Positions 48,459 through 56,614 of a stretch of DNA of 64,000 nt are shown here, in pieces. Positions within the stretch are counted from its first letter, which is position 1; the number at the start of each line of letters is the position of its first letter. Made by a program: the position numbers and the translations under genes. Under the pieces are notes generated by a model. It did not search any database and was not told where the DNA came from. It was given only the letters and a program-made list of their open reading frames with translations. Source of the stretch: UBA5066 sp048500275 (GTDB lineage: Bacteria > Acidobacteriota > Thermoanaerobaculia > UBA5066); assembly GCA_048500275.1 (NCBI GenBank), contig JASNYI010000001.1:310001-374000 (forward strand), written 5' to 3'.

Positions 48459-49967
48459 ATGAACCTCGACACGTTCAGGACCCAGTTTTTCGCCGGCACC
48501 CCGAGATACGAGTGGCTCGAGACCCTCGGCCGGGGCGGGATGGGCGTCGTCTTCAAGGCGAACGACCTCGTCCTCGGCGAGGTCGTCGCGATCAAGGTCC
48601 TCTACGGCCACGTCGTCGACGAGGACGGGGCGGTCCTGGCCCGCTTCAAGCGGGAGATCAGCCTCAACCGGAAGGTGAAGCACCCGAACGTCGCGCGCAT
48701 GTACGACATCGGCACGGCCGGGGGGCACCCCTTCATCACGATGGAGTTCGTCCCGGGAAAGGACCTCCAGACGCTCATCCTCGAGGAAGGCCGCATCCCG
48801 CCCGCCCGGGCCATTCCGATCCTCCGGCAGATCTGCCTCGGGACCCAGGCGGCGCACGAGCAGGAGATCGTCCATCGCGACCTGAAGAGCCAGAACATCA
48901 TCGTGGGGGAAGGGGACGTCGTCTCGATCCTCGACTTCGGCCTCGCCCGGGGCGCCGTCGGCGACCGGCTGACGCTCGAGGCCGTCGTCCTCGGCACCCC
49001 GCACTACATCTCGCCCGAGCAGGCGATGGGCCAGCCCGCCGACGCCCGGAGCGACGTCTACTCGGTGGGCGTCATCGCCTTCGAGATGCTCACGGGCGTC
49101 CTTCCCTTCACGGCCGACTCGGCGCTGGGCATCGCCATGAAGCAGATATCCGAGGCGGTGCCGGGGAACCTCTCGCTCTACCCCGACGTCTCTCCCGCCC
49201 TGCGCAACGCCGTCCACCGCGCGCTCGAGAAGAGGAGAGAGGACCGGTTCCAGACCGCTTCGGAGTTCGAGGCCGCCCTCGCCCGGGCCGTCGATGGCGG
49301 CTCCGCCCCACCGGCGGCGAGGCTGGAGGGGGACGCCATGGTGCGCGCCGTCGACGCCGTCCTCGACGGCCTCGACGCGTCCGCGCGGGCGCGCCGCGAG
49401 GTCGCCCAGCGCGCCGCCGAGACGGTGACCCCGGTCGTCCCGCATCGTCCGAGACGCCCCGTTCCCGCCGCCGTCAGGCCCGCGACCCCGAGGCCGCCAG
49501 CTCCGGAAACCCTGCCGGCTCCCCCGCGCCCGGCCGGCAAGCCGACGGTCTTCGTCGTCCTTGGAGACGGTGCCGAACGGATCTCTCTGGGCAAGGCGTT
49601 CGCGGGCGCGGGCTGCCAGGCCGTCGAGGCGAGGAGCGGCGAGGAGGCCCTCGAGCTCCTAATGTCCCGCTCCCCCGATGCCGTCGTCATGGACGTGACG
49701 CTGCCGAAGGCGGACGGTTTCGAGGTGGCGAGGATCCTGAAGGGGACGCCCACGTTCACGAAGGTCCCGGTCCTCCTCCTCGGCAACCGGATCGACCGGG
49801 CGCAGGAGCACTTCGCCAAGCAGGTGGGGGCCAGCGAGATCCTCTCCCGTCCGGTACTCGAGCGCGACCTGGTGGAGCGGGTCTGGCGGCTCCTCGGCAC
49901 GGCAGGCCACTACCGGGACGAGGCCTCGACCGGCCGCGTCGCACGTTCCCCTTCGAGCCGCGACTGA
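48459..49967 (+). CDS. Ser/Thr protein kinase fused to a response-regulator receiver domain
   Basis: A 502-residue soluble protein. The Hanks-type kinase (about 18-275) has P-loop GRGGMG (24-29), Lys46 in VAIKVL, HRDLKSQN (139-146), DFG (159-161) and SPEQ, so it should be active. A Pro/Ala/Arg linker (about 325-360) leads to a receiver domain (about 362-478) with Asp370 of the acidic pocket and phospho-acceptor Asp412 in VVMDVTLP. The usual Lys of the receiver is Arg (SRP, 463-465). There is no transmembrane or PASTA segment. Start is uncertain: ATG 48459 or GTG 48450. It heads a run of signalling genes and could be driven by the histidine kinase at 51211. Confidence 0.9.
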   Translation: MNLDTFRTQFFAGTPRYEWLETLGRGGMGVVFKANDLVLGEVVAIKVLYGHVVDEDGAVLARFKREISLNRKVKHPNVARMYDIGTAGGHPFITMEFVPGKDLQTLILEEGRIPPARAIPILRQICLGTQAAHEQEIVHRDLKSQNIIVGEGDVVSILDFGLARGAVGDRLTLEAVVLGTPHYISPEQAMGQPADARSDVYSVGVIAFEMLTGVLPFTADSALGIAMKQISEAVPGNLSLYPDVSPALRNAVHRALEKRREDRFQTASEFEAALARAVDGGSAPPAARLEGDAMVRAVDAVLDGLDASARARREVAQRAAETVTPVVPHRPRRPVPAAVRPATPRPPAPETLPAPPRPAGKPTVFVVLGDGAERISLGKAFAGAGCQAVEARSGEEALELLMSRSPDAVVMDVTLPKADGFEVARILKGTPTFTKVPVLLLGNRIDRAQEHFAKQVGASEILSRPVLERDLVERVWRLLGTAGHYRDEASTGRVARSPSSRD

Positions 49968-50025
49968 CGCCTCCTCGCCGCTCCAAACGAATTTAACGCC
50001 GGCGGGCTAGGATCACCTTTCGGCC

Positions 50026-51132
50026 ATGACGCTCTCCGCGCCGCCTCCTCCCTCCCCTGTCCGGCGACTGCTCCGTCAGAGCGTCGTCCCCCTGCTTCTC
50101 TCGCTCGCCGGCGGGCTCGTGGCGGGAGTCGTCTTCAACCGCGTCCTCGATCGCGCGATTGCCGGGAGGACCGAGGCCGGTGCGTTCGCCCTCCTCTCCC
50201 GGGTGGGCCCCGATCTCGAGACGCTCCTGGCGTCCGGGAAGGACCCGCGGGAGGCGGTCGACCTTCTCGGCCGGCAGCTCTCGCTGCGGGCGACGCTGGT
50301 CGCCGTCGACGGCCGCGTCCTCGGCGACAGCGGCGTCGAGCAGGGCCGCATCGACGCGCTGGAGAACCACGCCAGCCGCCCGGAGATCGCCGAGGCGCAC
50401 CGCTCGGGTTCCGGCGTGAGGACGCGCTTCTCCTCGACGATCGGCGACCGGCTCGTCTACGCGGCGGTCCGCCTTCGCGGCGGGGAGGTCCTGCGGATCG
50501 CCTTTCGAGAGAAGGAGCTCGCCGCGTGGGAGGCCCCGTTCCGCCGGCAGACGACGGGTCTCTCGGTCCTGGCCGGCCTCCTCGTGGCGGCTCTCCTCGT
50601 CTACGCCCGGGCCCGCCGGGCCGCCGAGCTCCGTCTCGTCCGCGAGGCGGTTTCCGCCGTGGAACGGGGTCGGGGACTTCCGGAGCCCGGCCGCGTCTCC
50701 GACGAGGCGGCCGAGGTCTTCTCCGCCCTCGGCGACCTCGCCGCCCTCGCGGCCGAGCGTGACGCCGCCGCCCGCCGGGACGCGCTCCTGGCCCGCGCCG
50801 TCTTCGACGAGGTGCCGGTCGGCCTCCTCGTCGTAGACCCGCGCCTCACCCTCCTCGACGCCAACGCCGAGGCGCTCCGCCTCCTGGGAACGGAGGCGGG
50901 AGCGCCGCGGCCCGGCGGGCACGTCCTCGAGCTCTTCCGCGACAAGACCCTGTCCGACCTCCTCGCGTCCGCCCTCGAGCACGGGCGCGCCGCAGGTCCG
51001 CTCTTCCTGTCGGTCGAGCGCGGCGCGCGGCGGATCGAGGCGTCCGCCCTCCGGGTCTCGGGCGAGGCGAAGCCCGGCCAGCCGGCCGCGATCGCCCTCC
51101 TGCGCGAGCCGGCACCACCTTCCGCCGGCTAG
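50026..51132 (+). CDS. Membrane sensor protein with PAS domain but no kinase domain
   Basis: A 368-residue protein built like the front half of a PhoR-type histidine kinase. Helix one (about 18-38) is followed by an extracytoplasmic sensor (about 40-175: GPDLETLLASGKDPREAVDL, TLVAVDGRVLGDSG, EIAEAHRSGSG), helix two (about 180-198), a linker/coiled coil, and a PAS fold (about 265-365: ALLARAVFDEVPVGLLVVDP, LTLLDANAEALRLLG). It ends after the PAS with a proper stop; no H-box or ATPase follows, and the next gene is a separate complete kinase. The ATG has TAGGAT 12 nt upstream and no ribosome site. Confidence 0.8.
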   Translation: MTLSAPPPPSPVRRLLRQSVVPLLLSLAGGLVAGVVFNRVLDRAIAGRTEAGAFALLSRVGPDLETLLASGKDPREAVDLLGRQLSLRATLVAVDGRVLGDSGVEQGRIDALENHASRPEIAEAHRSGSGVRTRFSSTIGDRLVYAAVRLRGGEVLRIAFREKELAAWEAPFRRQTTGLSVLAGLLVAALLVYARARRAAELRLVREAVSAVERGRGLPEPGRVSDEAAEVFSALGDLAALAAERDAAARRDALLARAVFDEVPVGLLVVDPRLTLLDANAEALRLLGTEAGAPRPGGHVLELFRDKTLSDLLASALEHGRAAGPLFLSVERGARRIEASALRVSGEAKPGQPAAIALLREPAPPSAG

Positions 51133-51210
51133 CCCGTGGCCCCTTCCGGGCCGGACCCGGCGGTCGAAAGACGAGACGACGGGACCATCCCCGGTGCACA
51201 ATCCTCCCGC

Positions 51211-52665
51211 ATGAACGGCGGATCGGTGCTCGGAGGCCGTCACTCCTCCTCGGGATGGCGCATCCCGCGTCCGCAGAAACGCGAAGGGCCCGTCATCCCC
51301 GTGAGCGAACGCGACCTCGACGACGTCTGGCGTCTCAGGTTTCGCGACCCGCTCGTCGAGGCGGCGTTCCGGGAGGAGCAGCGGGCGTCGAGCGCCCGGA
51401 TCCTCCGCCCTTCGGTCCTCGTGGCCCTGGTGACGATCGTCGCTTTCGGCCTGCTCGACCCGATCGCCTTCCCGGAGACGTGGCCGCTCGTCCTCGCCAT
51501 CCGGGTCTGGGGCCTCGCGGTCCCGATCACGCTCCTCCTCCTCCTCTCCTACGTCTCCCGCTTCTCCCGCTTCACGCGACCCATCCTCGAGGTCGGGGGC
51601 GTGGGCGCGGGCTGGGCCGTCGCGGCGATGATCGCCATCGGGCAGCTCCACGAGCCGGGGACGACGATCTACTTCGTCGGGCTCAGCTTCCCGATGGCCT
51701 CCTCGGCGGTCGGCCTGCTCCCGTCCGGCTTCGCGGCGAGCGTGGTCCGCGCAGGGCTCATCGTCCTTTCGTTCCCCGCCGTCGCCTTCGTGAGGAAGCT
51801 GCCCGGCTTCGGGCCGCCCCTCCCCGCCGAGGTCGTCGTCGTCTCACTCGGGACGCTCATCCTGCTCTGGCTCTTCTTCGCGACGGCCGGCTACTTCCGA
51901 GAGGCCTACCAGCGCCGCACCTTCGTGACGATGCGCCTCCTCGAGGCGGCGAACGACAAAGTCCGGTCGGTGGCCAACGAGCTCCGGAGGATGAACGAGG
52001 AGAAAAGCACGTTCCTCGGCATCGCCGCCCACGACCTGAGGAACCCGCTCGGCGTCATCCTCGGCTACGCGGAGATGCTCCGGGACGAGGAGTTCCCGAG
52101 GAGCGAGGCCGTGGAGATGGCGGGGAAAGTCGTCGTCGCCGGCGAGCGGGTCAGGGACCTCGTCGCGGGTCTCCTCGAGGTGAGCGCCGCGGAGGCCGGA
52201 AGGGTCTCCCTCGAGAGGCGCCCGTGTGATCTCCACGGGATCGCGCGCAAGGTCGCCGACACCCAGGCCCCCGCCGCGGCGCGCAAGCAGATCCGCTTGC
52301 GCGTCGAGGGAACGCCGGTCTTCGTCACGGGCGACCCGGGAGCGATCGAGCAGGTCCTCGAGAACGTCGTCTCGAACGCCGTCAAGTTCTCCCCCGCGGA
52401 AACGACGGTCCTCATCTCCGTCCAGCCGGACGGCGGCGCCGGCGTGGTGGACGTGGAGGACCAGGGACCGGGAATCAGCGCGGCCGACCGCGAGCGTCTC
52501 TTCGCGAAGTTCTCCCGTCTCTCCGCGCGTCCGACCGGCGGCGAGTCGTCGACGGGCCTCGGCCTCTCGATCGTCAAGACCCTCACGGAGGCGATGGGGG
52601 GGGAGGTCTCCCTCGAGAGCCCGCCGGGGCGCGGCGCCCGGTTCAGGGTCCGGCTCCCCGTATAG
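51211..52665 (+). CDS. Membrane-bound sensor histidine kinase
   Basis: A 484-residue kinase. Five to six membrane helices lie in about 68-228 with little outside them. A coiled linker (VRSVANELRRMNEEKSTFLG), the H-box with His274 in AAHDLRNPLG and the HATPase domain follow: N-box ENVVSNAVKF, G1 DVEDQGPGI, F-like LFAKFSRLS and G2 STGLGLSIVKTL. The kinase is complete; the response regulator is not adjacent, which makes the receiver domain at 48459-49967 the nearest partner. The ATG at 51211 has no ribosome site; a GTG at 51301 is the alternative. It follows the sensor gene by 78 nt. Confidence 0.9.
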   Translation: MNGGSVLGGRHSSSGWRIPRPQKREGPVIPVSERDLDDVWRLRFRDPLVEAAFREEQRASSARILRPSVLVALVTIVAFGLLDPIAFPETWPLVLAIRVWGLAVPITLLLLLSYVSRFSRFTRPILEVGGVGAGWAVAAMIAIGQLHEPGTTIYFVGLSFPMASSAVGLLPSGFAASVVRAGLIVLSFPAVAFVRKLPGFGPPLPAEVVVVSLGTLILLWLFFATAGYFREAYQRRTFVTMRLLEAANDKVRSVANELRRMNEEKSTFLGIAAHDLRNPLGVILGYAEMLRDEEFPRSEAVEMAGKVVVAGERVRDLVAGLLEVSAAEAGRVSLERRPCDLHGIARKVADTQAPAAARKQIRLRVEGTPVFVTGDPGAIEQVLENVVSNAVKFSPAETTVLISVQPDGGAGVVDVEDQGPGISAADRERLFAKFSRLSARPTGGESSTGLGLSIVKTLTEAMGGEVSLESPPGRGARFRVRLPV

Positions 52666-52718
52666 TTTCCGCCCCCGCCCGCCCCGCCGCGCCCGCGCCT
52701 GTTCTATCCTTCGCCCCA

Positions 52719-54686
52719 GTGAGCTCCCGAGCCGCCCATTGCCCGTCGTGCGGAGGCGAGGTCCTCTTCCGTGCCGGCTCCTCGGTCGTCACCGTCTGCC
52801 CGCAGTGCCGGTCGGCGGTGTCGCGGAAGGGCGTCCGTCTCGAGTCTCTGGGGACCGTCGCCGAGCTCGTCCCGACGTCTTCCCCGTTCAGGGTCGGGAC
52901 GACCGGAAGGCCGAAGGGCCAGGGGCTGAAGCCGTTCCGCATCGTCGGACGGCTGCAGCTCTCGACCGGCGAGGGGACGTGGGACGAGTGGCACGTCGCC
53001 TTCGAGGACGGCCGGTACGCCTGGCTCGCCGAGGCGCAGGGGAGCTTCTGGGTCATGCGGCCGTTGCCGGCGCCGACGAACCCTCCCGCCCCCGAGTTCA
53101 CGCAGATCGCCCCCGGCCAGCGCCTCTCGTTCGGCCCCTACGGTCAGTTCACGGTCACCGACCGGCGACAGGCGCTCTACGCCTCCGCGGAAGGCGACCT
53201 GCCCTTCGCCGCGGTCCCCGGCTCCGTCTTCATGTACGCCGACCTCTCGGGGACCGACGGGAGCCTCGCGACGCTCGACTACGGCGACGACCCCGGCGTC
53301 GACGCCTTCTTCGTGGGGCGGAAGGTCGAGCTCGACGAGCTCGGGGTCGAGGGGCTCGAGGAGTGGTCGCAGCGCAAGGTCGCCGCGCGCGCCTCCTCGC
53401 TCAACTGCCCGGCGTGCGGCGCGGGGCTCCAGCTGAAGGACCCTGCCCACACCGTCCGCGTGGCGTGCACCTACTGCGGCTCGGTCCTCGCGACGCCGAA
53501 GGACGGCGCCTCTGCGGAGAAGTTCGAGGTCCTCGCCCGGCTCCAGAAGGTGCCCTTCCAGCCGCTCCTCCCGCTCGGAGGGGAGGGGACGCTGCGCGGC
53601 CGGCCGTACGCGATCCTCGGGGCGATCCTCAAGGCCTGCACGGTCGACGGCACGAACTACTACTGGCGCGAGTACCTCCTGAAGGAAACGAAGACCGAGG
53701 CCTTCCACTGGCTCGTCGAGTCGAACGGGCACTGGACGCTCGTCGAGTCGGTCGCCGCCGGCGAGGTCTCGAAGGCGCCGCGCCTCGCCGCCTTCCGGGG
53801 AAGGCGCTACCGCCACTTCCAGTCGACGACCGCCCGCGTGGAGGCGGTCCTCGGCGAGTTCTACTGGGAGGTGAGGAAGGGCGAGAGGACGGACGTCTCC
53901 GACTACGTGGCCCCGCCGCGGGTCCTCTCCGAGGAGCTGTACGAGAACGAGGTCACCTGGTCGGAGGGTTGCTACGTCCCGAAGGAGGAGGTCGAGGCGG
54001 CCTTCGCACCGAAGGCGCTGCTCCCGCTTCCCGAGGGGGTCGGCTCGAACCAGCCGTGGCCGCACGCCGAGACGGCCCCCGGGCTCGTGCGAACGCTGGG
54101 CCTCTTCGCCGGGATCGCGGTCCTCCTCTTCGTCTTCTTCAACATCCGGGCCGAGAGGAAGGTCCTCTACGAGGCGCGGCACGACCTGGCCCCCGCGTCG
54201 GACCCGTACCTCGCCCCCGACGCCCTGACCGAGTCGCTCACCGTGGTCACGGAGCCGTTCCTGATCACGCGCTCGGGGAACGTCGAGGCGCGGATCACCG
54301 CCCCGACGGACAACAGCTGGGTCTTCGTGAGCGCCGTCCTCCTCGAGCAGGAGACCGGCCAGGCGTACGGCTTCGGCCTCCAGTCCGACTACTACCACGG
54401 TGTCGACGGCGGGGAGAGGTGGAGCGAGGGCTCCCGTTCGCGCACCGTCTACGTCGGACGCGTCCCCGCGGGGCGCTACGTCCTCCGCCTCGAGCCGGAG
54501 CTCGAGCGGGGGAAGGCGCCCTCCCACTACGACATCCGCCTCCGGAGCGGCGTGCCCCGGCTGGCGCACCTCGTCCTCGTCCTCCTCCTCCTCCTCCTCG
54601 GGCCGATCGCCCTGGCGATCTCGAAGGCGCGCTTCGAGGGCCGGCGCTGGGCCGAGAGCGACTACGCCGGGGGGGACGACGAGTGA
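52719..54686 (+). CDS. DUF4178 protein with two zinc ribbons and two membrane helices
   Basis: A 655-residue protein. Zinc ribbon one: Cys8, Cys11, Cys27, Cys30. A DUF4178 unit follows (about 60-215: FRIVGRLQLSTGEGTWDEWH, YAWLAEAQGSFWVMRPL), then zinc ribbon two (CPACG..CTYCG, about 230-250) and a second DUF4178 unit (about 285-420: YAILGAILKACTVDGTNYYW, FHWLVESNGHWTLVESV, RHFQSTTARVEAVLGEFYWE). A membrane helix (about 460-476), an extracytoplasmic beta domain (about 480-620) and a last helix come after. So the pair ribbon-DUF4178 is duplicated. GTG start with TATCCT 8 nt upstream. It heads the cluster with DUF350, spermidine synthase and an FAD enzyme. Function unknown. Confidence 0.87.
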   Translation: MSSRAAHCPSCGGEVLFRAGSSVVTVCPQCRSAVSRKGVRLESLGTVAELVPTSSPFRVGTTGRPKGQGLKPFRIVGRLQLSTGEGTWDEWHVAFEDGRYAWLAEAQGSFWVMRPLPAPTNPPAPEFTQIAPGQRLSFGPYGQFTVTDRRQALYASAEGDLPFAAVPGSVFMYADLSGTDGSLATLDYGDDPGVDAFFVGRKVELDELGVEGLEEWSQRKVAARASSLNCPACGAGLQLKDPAHTVRVACTYCGSVLATPKDGASAEKFEVLARLQKVPFQPLLPLGGEGTLRGRPYAILGAILKACTVDGTNYYWREYLLKETKTEAFHWLVESNGHWTLVESVAAGEVSKAPRLAAFRGRRYRHFQSTTARVEAVLGEFYWEVRKGERTDVSDYVAPPRVLSEELYENEVTWSEGCYVPKEEVEAAFAPKALLPLPEGVGSNQPWPHAETAPGLVRTLGLFAGIAVLLFVFFNIRAERKVLYEARHDLAPASDPYLAPDALTESLTVVTEPFLITRSGNVEARITAPTDNSWVFVSAVLLEQETGQAYGFGLQSDYYHGVDGGERWSEGSRSRTVYVGRVPAGRYVLRLEPELERGKAPSHYDIRLRSGVPRLAHLVLVLLLLLLGPIALAISKARFEGRRWAESDYAGGDDE

Positions 54687-54708
54687 CCGGACGACGAGCG
54701 AGGATGAC

Positions 54709-54879
54709 ATGCTGAAACGCGGGTTCCAGGTCTTCGGCGCCCTCCTCCTGACGGCCTATGCGTGGGCCGGACTGGCCGGCTGGGAGCTTCCGAGCAACGC
54801 GAAGAAGGACGTCGTCGCCGCCGGGGCGCGCAGCGCGACGGGGTTCCGGGCCTACAGCTTCTGGACGGGAGGGAAGTGA
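54709..54879 (+). CDS. Small membrane protein (56 residues)
   Basis: A short frame, MLKRGFQVFGALLLTAYAWA and on to SFWTGGK, with one hydrophobic helix (about 6-26) and a polar tail. It lies between the DUF4178 and DUF350 genes. Its stop overlaps the DUF350 ATG (TGATG), which supports translation. AGGATGAC precedes the ATG as a weak ribosome site. I do not know a family for it; its position suggests it belongs to the membrane complex of its neighbours. Confidence 0.7.
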   Translation: MLKRGFQVFGALLLTAYAWAGLAGWELPSNAKKDVVAAGARSATGFRAYSFWTGGK

Positions 54880-55097
54880 TGAACTGGTGGCAGCTGCACG
54901 GGGACCAGGTGGTCTCGGCGCTCGTCTTCTCGCTGATCGGGATGGTGGCCTTCGCCCTCTTCTTCCTGATCCTCCCGAGGGTCCTTCCCTTCTCCCTGAA
55001 GAAGGAGATCGAGGAGGACCAGAACGTCGCCCTCGGCGTGGTGATCGCCGCCGTGGTCCTCGGGATGGCCTTCATCATCGGGCAGGCCGTCGGCTGA
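54879..55097 (+). CDS. DUF350 (YjfL-like) membrane protein
   Basis: A 72-residue inner-membrane protein with two helices (about 10-32 and 48-70) and the DUF350 pattern FSLIGMVAFALFFLILPRVL, PFSLKKEIEEDQNVALGVVI. DUF350 proteins usually have two or four helices; this is the single-unit form. Start ATG overlaps the preceding stop by one base and the spermidine-synthase gene begins 4 nt after its stop. Its function is unknown; DUF350 genes recur beside DUF4178 and membrane SpeE genes. Confidence 0.85.
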   Translation: MNWWQLHGDQVVSALVFSLIGMVAFALFFLILPRVLPFSLKKEIEEDQNVALGVVIAAVVLGMAFIIGQAVG

Positions 55098-55101
55098 CAC
55101 G

Positions 55102-56613
55102 GTGACGCCCCCCCCGGTCCGCCCGGGACCGGTCTACCTGGCGGTCCTCGTCATCGCGACCTGCGGGCTCGTCTACGAGCTCGTCGCCGGGGCGCTCGCG
55201 AGCTACCTCCTCGGGGACACGGTCACGCAGTTCTCTCTCGTCATCGGGATGTACCTGACGGCGATGGGTGCGGGGGCCTGGCTCTCGAAGTTCGTCGAGC
55301 GGGGCGTGGCGCGGCGCTTCATCGAGGCCGAGATCGCGGTCGCGTTCCTCGGAGGCTTCTCGGCCCCGATCCTCTCCTTCGCCTTCCTCTCGCCCCGCTG
55401 GTTCCACCCCGTCTTCTACGGCCTCGTCTTCGTGACCGGGACCCTCGTCGGCCTCGAGATCCCGCTCCTCCTGCGCCTCCTCCGCAAGTCGGTCGCCTTC
55501 AAGGACCTCGTGGCGCAGGTCCTCACGTTCGACTACCTCGGCGCGTTCGCCGCCTCGATCCTCTTTCCCCTCGTCTTCGTCCCGCGCCTCGGCCTCTTCC
55601 GGACGTCGCTCTTCTTCGGCCTCCTGAACATCGTCGTCGCCTTCGCGACGATCCGGATCTTTCGCCACGAGACCGGACCCCCGGGCGGGCTCGTCGCGAA
55701 GGCGGCGCTCGTGGCCGTCCTCCTCCTCGCGGGCTTCGTCGGCGCCGACCGGCTCTCCGACATGGCCGAGGAGCAGCAGTACGCCGACGAGGTCCTCCTC
55801 GCGAAGTCCTCGCCGTACCAGCGGGTCGTCCTGACGCGCAACAAGGCGGGCTTCCAGCTCTTCCTGAACGGGCACCTGCAGTTCTCCTCGGTCGACGAGT
55901 ACCGCTACCACGAGGCTCTCGTCCACCCGGCCTTCGGCGTCGTCCCCGGCGCGCGCCGGGTCGCCGTCCTCGGGGGCGGGGACGGCCTCGCCGTGCGCGA
56001 GGTGCTGCGGCACCCCTCCGTCGAGGAGATCACGCTCGTCGACCTCGACCCGATGGTGACGCGGCTCGCGACGGAGAACCCGCTCTTCGTCTCGCTCAAC
56101 GGGGGGTCTCTCCTCTCGCCGAAAGTCACGGTCGTCAACGACGATGCGATGAAGTGGCTCGAGAAGGGGACGGACCTCTACGACCTCGTCTTCGTCGACT
56201 TCCCCGACCCCTCGAGCTTCTCCGTCGGAAAGCTCTACACGAGGCACTTCTACGGCCGCCTGAAGCGGCGCCTCGCCCCGGACGGCGCCTTCGCCGTCCA
56301 GGCGACCTCCCCCCTGTTCGCGAGGAAGTCGTTCTGGATCATCGACCGGACGATCGAAGCCTCCGGCTTCGAGACGCGCCCGTACCACGCGGCCGTCCCT
56401 TCGTTCGGCGAGTGGGGCTACGTCCTGGCGGCGCCGCGGCCCTTCGAGATCCCGGCGCGGCTGATCCCGGGCCTGCGCTTCCTCTCCGACGACACGCTCG
56501 CCGCGATGTTCTCCTTCGGTCCCGACATGGCCCGGTGGGAGGCGCCCGTGAACCGCCTCCACGACCAGGTCCTCGTCAGGACCTACGAGAGCGAGTGGCG
56601 GAAGTTCCAGTGA
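55102..56613 (+). CDS. Membrane-fused spermidine synthase-like aminopropyltransferase
   Basis: A 503-residue protein. The first half has seven membrane helices (about 10-225; GLVYELVAGALASYLLGDTV, SLVIGMYLTAMGAGAWLSKF, LEIPLLLRLL). The second half is a SpeE-type Rossmann domain (about 235-460): YQRVVLTR, LFLNGHLQFSSVDEYRYHEA, SAM-binding GGGDGLAVREVLRHPSVEEI, LVDLDPMV and VFVDFPDPSS. Cytosolic SpeE transfers aminopropyl from decarboxylated SAM to putrescine; the membrane-fused form has no proven substrate. The active-site Asp region is close to canonical (VDFPDP instead of DxTDP). GTG start; next gene begins 1 nt after its stop. Confidence 0.9.
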   Translation: MTPPPVRPGPVYLAVLVIATCGLVYELVAGALASYLLGDTVTQFSLVIGMYLTAMGAGAWLSKFVERGVARRFIEAEIAVAFLGGFSAPILSFAFLSPRWFHPVFYGLVFVTGTLVGLEIPLLLRLLRKSVAFKDLVAQVLTFDYLGAFAASILFPLVFVPRLGLFRTSLFFGLLNIVVAFATIRIFRHETGPPGGLVAKAALVAVLLLAGFVGADRLSDMAEEQQYADEVLLAKSSPYQRVVLTRNKAGFQLFLNGHLQFSSVDEYRYHEALVHPAFGVVPGARRVAVLGGGDGLAVREVLRHPSVEEITLVDLDPMVTRLATENPLFVSLNGGSLLSPKVTVVNDDAMKWLEKGTDLYDLVFVDFPDPSSFSVGKLYTRHFYGRLKRRLAPDGAFAVQATSPLFARKSFWIIDRTIEASGFETRPYHAAVPSFGEWGYVLAAPRPFEIPARLIPGLRFLSDDTLAAMFSFGPDMARWEAPVNRLHDQVLVRTYESEWRKFQ

Positions 56614-56614
56614 C

